Source of the DNA: Streptomyces candidus
GTDB taxonomy: Bacteria; Actinomycetota; Actinomycetes; Streptomycetales; Streptomycetaceae
Length of the DNA stretch: 64,000 nucleotides
NCBI RefSeq assembly: GCF_014207445.1
Contig: NZ_JACHEM010000002.1
Coordinates: forward strand, 310,001 to 374,000
Reading direction: 5' to 3'
A program made the translations under genes and the position numbers. Shown in pieces: positions 53,918 through 62,042 of the stretch (position 1 is its first letter; every line of letters starts with the position of its first letter). The notes beneath the pieces were generated by a model, which worked only from the letters and a program-made list of their open reading frames with translations, was not told where the DNA came from and did not search any database.

Positions 53918-54988
53918 TCAACCGAACTGCTGCTCAAGGTCCTTGAGCTTCTGTTCCAGCGAGTCCAGCCGGGGCAGGGCCTGCGTGTCGTCCTCGGCGG
54001 TCAGATCGACCGTCCTTGTCTCAACTCCCTTGGTCCCAGCGGCCTTCACGGCTTGGAGGGAGGGCCGGGAGCGAAGCGGCAGTTGTCCCGGCTCGGGTAT
54101 GGCGGGCTCCGCGACGGCATGCGGCGCGGCGCCCGGCCCGCCCGACCCCAGGGCCGGCACATCGACCTGCCGCCCGCCGCGCCCTCGCCCCCAGGCGCGG
54201 TGCTGCCGGTTGATGGCCTTCAACTGCGCCCGCTCCAGCTTCTCGTGCTCCCGCCTGCGGAGACGGTTCTGCTCCTTCTGCCGCCGGTCCTCGCGCACCT
54301 CGTCGACCGCTTCGTCGAGCGTCCGTACGTTCTCCAGCAGCATCAGCGACCAGGCCCCGAAGGTCTCCCGGGGCGCCCGCAGCCAGCGAACGATGCGGAT
54401 CTGCGGCAAGGGGCGTGGTACCAGGCCCTGTTCGCGCAGAGCCGCCCGGCGGGTCTGCTTGAGCGCGCGGTCGAAGAGGACCGCCGCGGACAGCGACATG
54501 CCGGCGAAGAAGTGCGGAGCACCCGCGTGCCCGAACCCCCGAGGCGCGTGCACCCAGTTGAACCAGGCGGCGGCCCCGGCGAACGTCCACACCAGCAGGC
54601 GCGAACCGAGCGCCGCGTCGCCGTGGCTCGCCTCCCGTACGGCGAGCACGGAGCAGAACATGGCCGCCCCGTCGAGCCCGAACGGGACCAGGTACTCCCA
54701 GCCGCCCGACAGGCTCAGGTTCTGCTGCCCGAAACCGACCAGCCCGTGGAAGGACAGGGCGGCGGCCACTGCGGCGCAGCAGAACAGCAGCACGTAGGAG
54801 GCGCTTCCGTAGAAGGCTTCCTTCCTGCGGCGCCGCTCCTCGCTGCGTTCCCACGAGTCCTCGCTGCTCGCACCGGCCTTCGCGCCCGCGCGCTTGCCGC
54901 GAGCGACCACCGCGACGGCCGCCAGGACACCCGCGATCATCACGACGGCGGGAAGCAGCCAGTCCAGCGATATGTCGGTCATTCTCAT
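53918..54988 (-). CDS. DUF2637-domain membrane protein
   Basis: 356 aa. An N-terminal helix (LLPAVVMIAGVLAAVAVVAR), a charged linker, then four helices of DUF2637 (ASYVLLFCCAAVAAALSFHG, GLDGAAMFCSVLAVREASHG, LLVWTFAGAAAWFNWVHAPR, APHFFAGMSLSAAVLFDRAL), followed by a coiled-coil-like basic region with REDRRQKEQNRLRRREHEKL and a C-terminal LDSLEQKLKDLEQQFG helix. DUF2637 proteins (SpdB-like) occur in conjugative elements and on chromosomes; role unknown. AAGGG lies 8 nt before ATG 54988. Confidence 0.85.
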   Translation of the reverse strand: MRMTDISLDWLLPAVVMIAGVLAAVAVVARGKRAGAKAGASSEDSWERSEERRRRKEAFYGSASYVLLFCCAAVAAALSFHGLVGFGQQNLSLSGGWEYLVPFGLDGAAMFCSVLAVREASHGDAALGSRLLVWTFAGAAAWFNWVHAPRGFGHAGAPHFFAGMSLSAAVLFDRALKQTRRAALREQGLVPRPLPQIRIVRWLRAPRETFGAWSLMLLENVRTLDEAVDEVREDRRQKEQNRLRRREHEKLERAQLKAINRQHRAWGRGRGGRQVDVPALGSGGPGAAPHAVAEPAIPEPGQLPLRSRPSLQAVKAAGTKGVETRTVDLTAEDDTQALPRLDSLEQKLKDLEQQFG

Positions 54989-55223
54989 TGCGGAGTCCCT
55001 TTGCGTCAGCGCAGCGGCGACCACGTTCGTGGAGACGGTCCCGGGGACAGCCCACGCAGTGCGGACCGCGGATCGCGCTCGGTGCGTTCCGGCGACATAT
55101 TGGCCCACGCCGCGAGGTGCACAAGGGGTTTCGGGACAAGAGAACGCCAACGGGACTCCGCGTCATGCGGAAAGGTGGCGATTTTTCGAACTGCCGCTCC
55201 CGTCTGCGGAGTTGGGTTCGAAT

Positions 55224-55247
55224 CACGCCACCCGCACGGGTGGCGTG
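55224..55247 (-). terminator. Stem-loop after the ferric reductase gene
   Basis: CACGCCACCC and GGGTGGCGTG form a perfect 10-bp stem with a GCAC loop, 4 nt beyond the stop codon of the minus-strand gene. No T run. It adjoins a tRNA-like GGTTCGAATC sequence. Confidence 0.6.
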
Positions 55248-55251
55248 GCGA

Positions 55252-56127
55252 TCATGCGGAGGTTACGGCCTGCGCGAGGAGCTTCTGTACCCGGTCCGCG
55301 TCACAGGTGCGGGGGCAGGTGGTGCAGGTGTCCTCGGGGCGCAAGGTGTAGAAGAAACAGCAGGTGGCGCGGTCCCGGGTGGGCAGCGACTCGCCGTTCG
55401 GACCGGTCAGCTCGCGGAAGCCGGCGGCGGCGCGGTAGGGGGCCGTCGCGCCGGGCAGCAGCAGCTCCAGCTCCGCCATGGCCCGCTGCTCCTCGCCGAG
55501 CAGATGCGCCACGTACCAGAGGCCCTCGACGATCTCGTCCGTCGCCATGCCCCACAGCGCGTGCGCCCGCCGCCGCATGCGCGGCCCGAAGCCCGTCAGC
55601 ACCGGTTCCAGATGCTCGGCCAGCGCGTCCCGCGCCTCCGCGCGCAGCGCCTCCTCGTCGGGCACGACGCGCGCGCCGGGCAGTGCCGCCGCCGGATCGT
55701 CCGGCAGACACGCGAACTCCTCCACCCGCACGGTCATCCGGCCCAGCACCCGCTGGAACGCCACCTGGGAGACCGGCGTCCGGGGCACCCGGCGGTGCAG
55801 GAACCAGGGCACGGTGATCAGCAGGCAGGCGGGCCAGGCGTAGCGGTGCAGGCCGAAACTGGCGATCACGTCGGGGCGGGCCCGCTGCCCGTAGTCCCGC
55901 ACCACCTGCGCGTTGTCCCAGGCCAGGAACGCGTCCAGGGCGCCGCCCCCGGCGGCCAGCTCGTCGGCGCCGACCCAGCCGCCGCCGCGCGGGGCCGCTT
56001 CGCCCTCCGCCAGCTCCCGCACGACCAGCGAGGGGAAGACCTCGGTCAGGCGCGCGTAGGAGTCCGCCACGGCGGACGCGGCGGGCGGACGTGCTGCGCC
56101 GGAGGGGAGCAGGGCGGGGACGGTCAT
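55252..56127 (-). CDS. FhuF-type (2Fe-2S) ferric-siderophore reductase
   Basis: 291 aa. The C-terminal cysteine motif TCCFFYTLRPEDTCTTCPRT (C-C-x10-C-x2-C) binds a 2Fe-2S cluster as in FhuF; the body shows VPWFLHRRVPR and the FhuF-like WGMATDEIVEGLWY. It releases iron from imported siderophores in the cytosol. ATG 56127 is used; a GTG at 56139 is in frame. An iron box lies 36 bp upstream, consistent with iron repression. No siderophore importer is adjacent. Confidence 0.88.
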   Translation of the reverse strand: MTVPALLPSGAARPPAASAVADSYARLTEVFPSLVVRELAEGEAAPRGGGWVGADELAAGGGALDAFLAWDNAQVVRDYGQRARPDVIASFGLHRYAWPACLLITVPWFLHRRVPRTPVSQVAFQRVLGRMTVRVEEFACLPDDPAAALPGARVVPDEEALRAEARDALAEHLEPVLTGFGPRMRRRAHALWGMATDEIVEGLWYVAHLLGEEQRAMAELELLLPGATAPYRAAAGFRELTGPNGESLPTRDRATCCFFYTLRPEDTCTTCPRTCDADRVQKLLAQAVTSA

Positions 56128-56162
56128 GCAGGGGACCACCGAATCGAAATCTTGGGTCGTGT

Positions 56163-56181
56163 GCAGGTAAGCCTTACCTTA
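56163..56181 (-). promoter_or_regulatory. Iron box (DmdR1/DtxR site) of the ferric reductase gene
   Basis: On the minus strand TAAGGTAAGGCTTACCTGC aligns with TTAGGTTAGGCTAACCTAA with mismatches mainly at A/T positions. It also lies 18 bp upstream of the divergent GntR promoter -35. Confidence 0.75.
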
Positions 56182-56198
56182 CCCGATCATTCCCGGAT

Positions 56199-56226
56199 TT
56201 GAACTGCGGGACGTGCCGCCTAGGCT
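56199..56226 (+). promoter_or_regulatory. Promoter of the GntR-type gene
   Basis: TTGAAC (56199-56204), 16 nt, TAGGCT (56221-56226), about 40 nt before GTG 56268. Confidence 0.6.
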
Positions 56227-56267
56227 GCACCAGAGGTACATGAGCCCGCACAACGGAGGTGGACCAG

Positions 56268-57050
56268 GTGGAGCAGCACCGGCGACACGCCTCCGCCGCA
56301 CCCTCCGCGGCCGAGGAGCGGGTACCCGAACAGACCCGTGGCGAACGCCGGCCGCGCGCCCCACAGACGCACGGGGACCACCTCCACGGCACACCCACCG
56401 CACCCCGTCCGGCTCCGGCCCGGCTCGTCCGGCACTCCGTGCGCGGCCAGATCCTGAACGCGCTGCGTGCCGCTCTCGTCAGCGGCGAACTGGCCCCCGG
56501 CCAGGTCTACTCGGGCCCCGCCCTCGGCGCCCGCTTCGGCGTCTCGGCCACGCCGGTGCGCGAGGCGATGCAGCAACTGGCCCTGGAGGGCGCGGTGGAG
56601 GTGGTCCCCAACCGCGGGTTCAGGGTCGCCGAACGCGACGAGGCCGAGCTGTCCGACCTGGCGGAGGTACGGGCACTGATCGAGGTGCCGACCATGCTCG
56701 GACTCGCCCGCACCGTGGAGGCAGCGCAGTGGCGCGGTCTGCGCCCGCACGCCGTTGCCACCACCATGGCGGCGGCCCGGGGCGACCGGGCCGCGTACGC
56801 GGAGGCCGACCGGGCCTTCCACAGCGCGGTGCTCGGCCTCAGCGGCAACGCCCAGCTCGTGCGGACCGCGGCCGAACTCCACCGGCGGGCGCAGTGGCCG
56901 TTGGCGGGCGCGCGCGACGGCGGCCGGGCGGACCTGGTGGCGGACGCCGCCGAGCACACGGCACTGCTGGAAGCCCTGCTCGACCGGGACCTGTTGGCCG
57001 TGGAGTCACTCGTACGAGAGCACTTCGCGGGCGGTGCCGGCCGGCCGTAA
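56268..57050 (+). CDS. GntR/FadR-subfamily transcriptional regulator
   Basis: 260 aa. A 50-residue basic, low-complexity N terminus precedes the winged HTH (about 55-115: VRGQILNALRAALVSGELAP, ARFGVSATPVREAMQQLALE, VEVVPNRGFRVAE) and a helical FCD effector domain with conserved polar residues (RALIEVPTMLGLART, ADRAFHSAVLGLSGNAQL). GTG 56268 follows GGAGG by 8 nt, preferred over GTG 56259. Ligand and targets unknown. Confidence 0.88.
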   Translation: MEQHRRHASAAPSAAEERVPEQTRGERRPRAPQTHGDHLHGTPTAPRPAPARLVRHSVRGQILNALRAALVSGELAPGQVYSGPALGARFGVSATPVREAMQQLALEGAVEVVPNRGFRVAERDEAELSDLAEVRALIEVPTMLGLARTVEAAQWRGLRPHAVATTMAAARGDRAAYAEADRAFHSAVLGLSGNAQLVRTAAELHRRAQWPLAGARDGGRADLVADAAEHTALLEALLDRDLLAVESLVREHFAGGAGRP

Positions 57051-57131
57051 GGCGCGCGGGCACCCGCACTCCTGAAGGGGTCCCGCCCGCCCTGCCCCCG
57101 GCCCGTGCGGGACAAGTCCACCCGAACGGGT

Positions 57132-57938
57132 TCAGATCGCCGCGGCCGGCGGCGACAGCTGCGACGCGAGCCACGTCGGGACCCCGTCCAGCAGGTGGAA
57201 CAGCCGGGACGCCTCCGCACGCAGCCGCGTCGCCTCCGGCTCGGGCTCGGCATCCGCGAGGGCGGCCAGTGCCGGTGCCGTGCCCACGAGGTAGCCGAGT
57301 TCCTCGCGTATCCGCAGGGACTCCGCGAACCCGTGCCGCGCTTCCGCCAATTCCCCCTCGCGCAGGGCCAGTCCGGCCAGGTGCCGCCAGGTGAAGGAGA
57401 GCAGCAGCGGCTTGTGGTGGGTGGTGGCCCCCGCGTGGGCGCGGCGGTAGGCGGCGCGTGCCGACTGCGGGGAGTCCGAGAGGTGCTCGGCGATCAGGCC
57501 CCGCCGGAAATCGAGCAGCGGGCGGTTGGCGGAGCCGGGGTGCAGGAGGGCCGCGGCCCGGCCGAGCGCCGACCGGGCTTCGTCCGCCCGGTCCCGTACC
57601 CCCAATACCGTTGACGCGTAGGCGAGATGGCCGCGTTCGCAGGCCGCCCCGCCGCGCTCGTCGTCGTCCTTGGCGAGGGCCTCGGCGCTGCGCAGCGCCT
57701 CCTCGGCCTCCGGCCAGCCCTGTTCGGTGAACAGACAGCGCTCCACGAGCAGCGCCGCGCGCTGGAGTGCGGCGGCCGCCCCGGAGCGGGCTTCCAGGAG
57801 GGCCGCTGCGTCCGTCCAGCAGCCACGGGAGCGCAACCGCCACACCGCGGTCTGGAGCGGCCCGCCTCCCCCCTCGAAAGCCCCCGCCGACTCCGAGTCG
57901 GACTCCGTACCGGAACCAGACATGGCGGTGTCCGCCAC
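57132..57938 (-). CDS. TPR-like helical-repeat protein
   Basis: 268 aa, soluble, Ala/Leu/Arg-rich helical pairs resembling tetratricopeptide repeats (DAAALLEARSGAAAALQRAA, PEAEEALRSAEALAKDDDER, RADEARSALGRAAALLHPGS, LAGLALREGELAEARHGFAE). Probably a protein-interaction scaffold; function unknown. GTG 57938 is supported by GGGGAGGG; ATG 57923 is an alternative. Confidence 0.75.
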   Translation of the reverse strand: MADTAMSGSGTESDSESAGAFEGGGGPLQTAVWRLRSRGCWTDAAALLEARSGAAAALQRAALLVERCLFTEQGWPEAEEALRSAEALAKDDDERGGAACERGHLAYASTVLGVRDRADEARSALGRAAALLHPGSANRPLLDFRRGLIAEHLSDSPQSARAAYRRAHAGATTHHKPLLLSFTWRHLAGLALREGELAEARHGFAESLRIREELGYLVGTAPALAALADAEPEPEATRLRAEASRLFHLLDGVPTWLASQLSPPAAAI

Positions 57939-58079
57939 ATTGCCCTCCCCGAGCGCGCCATTGAGCTGTGAAGTAGAACCGTGCGGATGTCCTACGGATG
58001 GTTCTTCGGACGTCCGGTCGTGCGCATCACAGCATGGATTGGCGCACCGGGCCAAGAGGCCGGGTGAATTTTTTCACAA

Positions 58080-58098
58080 AGCGGGGGTTCCGCCCGCT
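58080..58098 (-). terminator. Terminator of pucR
   Basis: On the minus strand AGCGGG-loop-CCCGCT is followed by TTTGTGAAAAAATT. It starts 25 nt after the pucR stop. Confidence 0.55.
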
Positions 58099-58122
58099 CG
58101 TCCGCAGGGGGACGATTTCGGG

Positions 58123-59829
58123 TCAGCTCATGCGCAGGGCCAGGAAGAAGTCCAGTTTGTCTTCCAGTCGCGAGAGGTCACGGCCCGTCAGTTGCTCGAT
58201 CCGCCCGACGCGGTAGCGCAGCGTGTTGACGTGCAGGTGGAGCCGGGTCGCGCAGCGCGTCCAGGAGCCGTCGCTCTCGAGGAACGCTTCGAGGGTGGGG
58301 ATCAGCTCGGCACGGTGCTTGCGGTCGTAGTCGCGCAGCGGGTCCAGGAGGCGTGCGGTGAAGGCGCGGCGCACGTCGTCGGGGACGAAGGGGAGCAGGA
58401 GCACGTGCGAGGCCAGCTCGTGGTGGCCCGCGGCGGCGACCCGGCCGGGGCGGGCGGCGGCGACCCGGCGGGCGTGCCTGGCCTCCTCCAGGGCGCCGCG
58501 CAGGCCCTCCGCGGAGTGCACCGGGGCGCTGACACCCAGGGTGAGCCGCCCGTCGTCGGCGAGCCCGCCCGACAGGGGCGCCTGTACGGCGGTCAGCAGC
58601 GTCTCCGCGTGCAGCCCGGGGCTCGCGCCCTCCTCCGGCAGATCGGCGGCCACGGCGGGCAGCGGAACCAGCGCGATGGCCTCCTCTCCGCTGTAGGCCA
58701 CCGCTATCCGGTCGGCGGGCTCGGCCGAGGTGGCGAGCGAGTCGGCCGGAATGGTGGGGTCGACCAAGATCTCTTCGAGCAGCGCCTGCGCGGCCGGACC
58801 GCTCTCGACGGCGCCGCCGTCCCACTCGATGCGGGCCACCACCACCTGCCAGTGCGGTGCCGCCCCCAGACCGGGCAGCAGCACCGGGGCGGCCACCCGC
58901 AGCCTGGCGGCGATCTCGGTGGGCGGTGCACCCGCCTGGACCAGCTCCAGCACCTCCTGGGCGAGCCTGCGCCGCACCGTACGGGCCGCGTCGCGGCGCT
59001 CGCGCTCCACGGCGATGAGCTGGGTGACGCCCTGGAGCAGGTCGAGACGGGCGGCCGGCCAGTCGCCCGCGTCCGCCTCCACGGCCAGCAGCCAGTCCGA
59101 CAGGACGCTCTCCCGGACGTCGCGGGAGGCGGCCGTGCCGGCGAGGGCGGCGGCGTTGCGGTCCGCCGTGCGGATCGGGAACAGCGAGTACGGGGTGCCG
59201 TCCAGCATCACCCGGTGCGGACTGCGGCGGCCCGTACGGCTGGCCGCCAGGTGCTCGGCGGCCAGGGCGGGGCCGACCCCCGCGGACAGCGGGGCGTCGG
59301 AACCTGCCACCTGGCGGCCGACGGGGGAGAGCACCCAGGCGTGCAGGTCCAGGTCCGAGGTCAGCAGGTCGAGGACGACCTCGGGGCCGCCGCCGGCGGG
59401 TCCCGACGTCATCAGCCGGCGGTGCCGGTCGACCACCGCCGCCAGGTCCCCCGCCCGCTCGCCCGACACCTGCCGCACGACGTGCTCGGTGATCGTGGCG
59501 AAGGCCACCGCCTCGCTGACGGAGAAGAGCGGGAGGCGGTGCCGCTCGCACGCCTCGACCAGGTCCGCCGGCACGCTGCCCAGCTCCGCCTCGCCCGCCG
59601 CCAGGCCCACTACGCCGGACGAGGCGAGGAGCCGTACGAACGGTTCGGAATCCTCCGGGGAGTGCCGCCAGGCCAGCCCGGTCAGCACCAGCTCGCCGCC
59701 GGAGAGGTAGCGGCTCGGGTCGCGCAGGTCGGTGGTCATGACGCCGCGCACGGTGCGGTCGAGTTCCTCCTCGCCGCCCATCAGGCGCAGGCCCAGCGCA
59801 TCGGTTTCCAGCAGGGCGCGCAGCCGCAT
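58123..59829 (-). CDS. pucR: PucR-family purine catabolism regulator
   Basis: 568 aa. N-terminal PucR sensor (MRLRALLETDALGLRLMGGE, GVMTTDLRDPSRYLSGGELV), a GGDEF-like central part, and the C-terminal PucR HTH (AFLESDGSWTRCATRLHLHV, NTLRYRVGRIEQLTGRDL). Homologues sense purine degradation status and control xanthine dehydrogenase and allantoin genes. Divergent from the truncated XDH gene, its natural target. ATG 59829 lacks a strong ribosome site. Confidence 0.92.
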   Translation of the reverse strand: MRLRALLETDALGLRLMGGEEELDRTVRGVMTTDLRDPSRYLSGGELVLTGLAWRHSPEDSEPFVRLLASSGVVGLAAGEAELGSVPADLVEACERHRLPLFSVSEAVAFATITEHVVRQVSGERAGDLAAVVDRHRRLMTSGPAGGGPEVVLDLLTSDLDLHAWVLSPVGRQVAGSDAPLSAGVGPALAAEHLAASRTGRRSPHRVMLDGTPYSLFPIRTADRNAAALAGTAASRDVRESVLSDWLLAVEADAGDWPAARLDLLQGVTQLIAVERERRDAARTVRRRLAQEVLELVQAGAPPTEIAARLRVAAPVLLPGLGAAPHWQVVVARIEWDGGAVESGPAAQALLEEILVDPTIPADSLATSAEPADRIAVAYSGEEAIALVPLPAVAADLPEEGASPGLHAETLLTAVQAPLSGGLADDGRLTLGVSAPVHSAEGLRGALEEARHARRVAAARPGRVAAAGHHELASHVLLLPFVPDDVRRAFTARLLDPLRDYDRKHRAELIPTLEAFLESDGSWTRCATRLHLHVNTLRYRVGRIEQLTGRDLSRLEDKLDFFLALRMS

Positions 59830-59966
59830 CGTCGTGTCGCCGCCGTTCTTTCTCGTACCGGGGGTGGAGTCGTGTTCTCCGTGAGGTGCGGAGAGGTTGC
59901 CGATCCCCGCCTTTCGTTCGAATCTACAAGACGAGATGGGCGACCAGCCAACTCCTTCATGGTTTC

Positions 59967-59986
59967 GGTGACTGCACCGTGTCACC
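59967..59986. promoter_or_regulatory. Inverted repeat in the pucR/xdh gap
   Basis: GGTGAC-N8-GTCACC in the 274-bp divergent region, a candidate PucR or other regulator site. Weak evidence. Confidence 0.3.
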
Positions 59987-60103
59987 TGCGGCTTGTGTAC
60001 TGAGGCCACGACCGTGTGAACGGGGCATGAACGAAGGCCCCGGAGCGGCGCGGAACAGAACGCAACCGGACAGTCGCCCCCCGATACGAAGAGAGAGCCA
60101 CGC

Positions 60104-60289
60104 ATGGACTTCCTTCGCCCCGCCGGCTGGGAGGAAGCGCTCGCAGCCGAGGCCGAGCACTCCACCGCTGTGCACCTCGCGGGTGGCACCGATGGGACGG
60201 CCGGGATCAGCTTCGACCACCGGCGTCCCGGGCGCCTTCTGGATCTCTACCGCACTTCAGTACGGCGGGAGCGCCTGACCGGGACATGA
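60104..60289 (+). pseudogene. Truncated xanthine dehydrogenase FAD-binding subunit
   Basis: The first 50 codons (MDFLRPAGWEEALAAEAEHS, VHLAGGTD, FDHRRPGRLLDL) match the N terminus of the molybdenum hydroxylase FAD subunit (XdhB/CoxM type), including the FAD-contacting A-G-G-T-D. The ORF then departs into RTSVRRERLTGT and stops at 60289; a full subunit has about 290 residues. The 2Fe-2S and molybdopterin subunits that should follow are absent and the purine permease comes next. Divergence inside the conserved part (TDGTAGISF instead of a TDVMVEINF-like string, from memory) suggests decay after a deletion. Confidence 0.78.
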
Positions 60290-60522
60290 TCCCGCCCCCC
60301 CAGAACTCCCGGGCGGCGCTGCCGACAGGAACGTCACACTTCCTCCCGCCACGTCGCCCGGGGTCCACAGTCCGCCCACCCGGCGGCAGTCTCACCGCAA
60401 GTGCAGTTCGTATGCGTTCGTCTCGGACCGTCCTCCGGGTCGTGCAGCCCTTTGAAGTCCCCGAATTCCCCAACCGCGAGCGGTATGCGGGATGCCCCTA
60501 TGAACCTTGGGAGACAGGCATC

Positions 60523-61980
60523 ATGACCCAGTCGTCAGTGGAGCCAAGAACATCGTCGGAGGACGCCGGCGCGGGATCGCGCCCGCCGGCCGGGCGGTCG
60601 TGGCTCGACCGCTACTTCCACATATCGGACCGGCAGTCCACCGTCGCGCGTGAGGTGCGCGGCGGCATCACCACCTTCATGGCGATGGCGTACATCCTCC
60701 TGCTCAACCCGCTGCTCCTCGGCGGCGAGGACGTCGAGGGCAGCGTCCTCAGCCAGCCGGCGCTGATCACCGCGACCGCGCTCGCGGCGGCCGTCACCAC
60801 CCTGCTGATGGGCTTCGTCGGCAAGGTCCCGCTGGCCCTCGCGGCCGGTCTCAGTGTCTCCGGCGTGCTCGCCTCCCAGGTCGCACCCCAGATGACCTGG
60901 GGCCAGGCCATGGCGATGTGCGTGATGTACGGCGTCGTGATCATGCTGCTGGTGGTCACCGGGCTGCGTGAACTGATCATGAACGCGATCCCGCTCGCGC
61001 TCAAGCACGGCATCACCATGGGCATCGGCCTCTTCATCGCCCTGATCGGGCTGGTGAAGGCCGGCTTCGTGCACCCCGGCAAGGCGACGGTCCTCTCCCT
61101 CGGCCCGACCGGTGAACTCGCCGGCTGGCCCGTGCTGCTCTTCGCCGTCACCCTGCTGCTGATCTTCATGCTGCAGGCCCGCAACGTGCCCGGCGCGATC
61201 CTGATCGGCATCGTCACCGGCACCGCCCTGGCGATCGTCCTCAACGCGCTCATCGACATCGACCCCAAGAGCTGGACCAGCGGTGCTCCGGAGCTCACGG
61301 GCAGCGCGGTCTCGATGCCGGACTTCTCGCTCTTCGGAGAGGTGCAGTTCACCGGCTGGGGCGACATCGGCGCGCTGACCGTCGGCATGATCGTCTTCAC
61401 CCTGGTGCTGGCCGGCTTCTTCGACGCGATGGCCACCATCATCGGCGTCGGCACGGAAGCCAAGCTCGCCGACGACAAGGGCCGCATGCCCGGCCTGTCC
61501 AAGGCACTGTTCGTCGACGGCGCCGGCGGTGCCATCGGCGGTGTCGCGGGCGGCTCGGGACAGACCGTCTTCGTGGAGTCCGCGACGGGAGTCGGCGAGG
61601 GTGCCCGCACGGGCCTGTCGGCCGTCGTCACGGGCCTCTTCTTCGCCGCCTGTCTCTTCTTCACCCCGCTCACCGCGATCGTGCCCGCCGAGGTGGCCTC
61701 CGCCGCCCTGGTCGTCATCGGCGCGATGATGATGCAGAACGCGCGCCACGTGGACTGGGCCGACCGGGCCACCGCCATCCCGGTCTTCCTGACCGTCGTG
61801 CTGATGCCCTTCACGTACACCATCACCACCGGTGTCGCCGCGGGCGTCATCGCCTGGACCGTCATCAAGGTGGCCCAGGGCAAGGCCCGCGAGCTGGGCG
61901 TCTTCATGTGGGCGCTGACGGGGATCTTCGTCGTGTACTTCGCCCTGCACCCGCTGGAGAGCTGGCTCGGCGTGGGGTAG
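60523..61980 (+). CDS. NCS2/AzgA-type purine permease
   Basis: 485-aa inner-membrane nucleobase importer with about 12-14 helices. Signature regions: REVRGGITTFMAMAYILLLN, GKVPLALAAGLSVSGVLASQ, LALKHGITMGIGLFIALIGL, GFFDAMATIIGVGTEAKLAD, and GGSGQTVFVESATGVGEGAR, the AzgA NCS2 motif. Takes up hypoxanthine, guanine or adenine with protons. ATG 60523 has GGGAG about 10 nt upstream. It sits in the purine catabolism cluster and now follows the XDH remnant directly. Confidence 0.92.
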   Translation: MTQSSVEPRTSSEDAGAGSRPPAGRSWLDRYFHISDRQSTVAREVRGGITTFMAMAYILLLNPLLLGGEDVEGSVLSQPALITATALAAAVTTLLMGFVGKVPLALAAGLSVSGVLASQVAPQMTWGQAMAMCVMYGVVIMLLVVTGLRELIMNAIPLALKHGITMGIGLFIALIGLVKAGFVHPGKATVLSLGPTGELAGWPVLLFAVTLLLIFMLQARNVPGAILIGIVTGTALAIVLNALIDIDPKSWTSGAPELTGSAVSMPDFSLFGEVQFTGWGDIGALTVGMIVFTLVLAGFFDAMATIIGVGTEAKLADDKGRMPGLSKALFVDGAGGAIGGVAGGSGQTVFVESATGVGEGARTGLSAVVTGLFFAACLFFTPLTAIVPAEVASAALVVIGAMMMQNARHVDWADRATAIPVFLTVVLMPFTYTITTGVAAGVIAWTVIKVAQGKARELGVFMWALTGIFVVYFALHPLESWLGVG

Positions 61981-62042
61981 CAGTACCCCTACGGGGGCCC
62001 GACGCCCTCCACACATCCGCACCTCGACCCGAGGAGACCGCC

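Noticed and set aside
55184..55243. A functional tRNA gene
   Set aside because: D-arm absent, T-stem mispaired, total length about 59 nt. Kept only as a tRNA-like relic.
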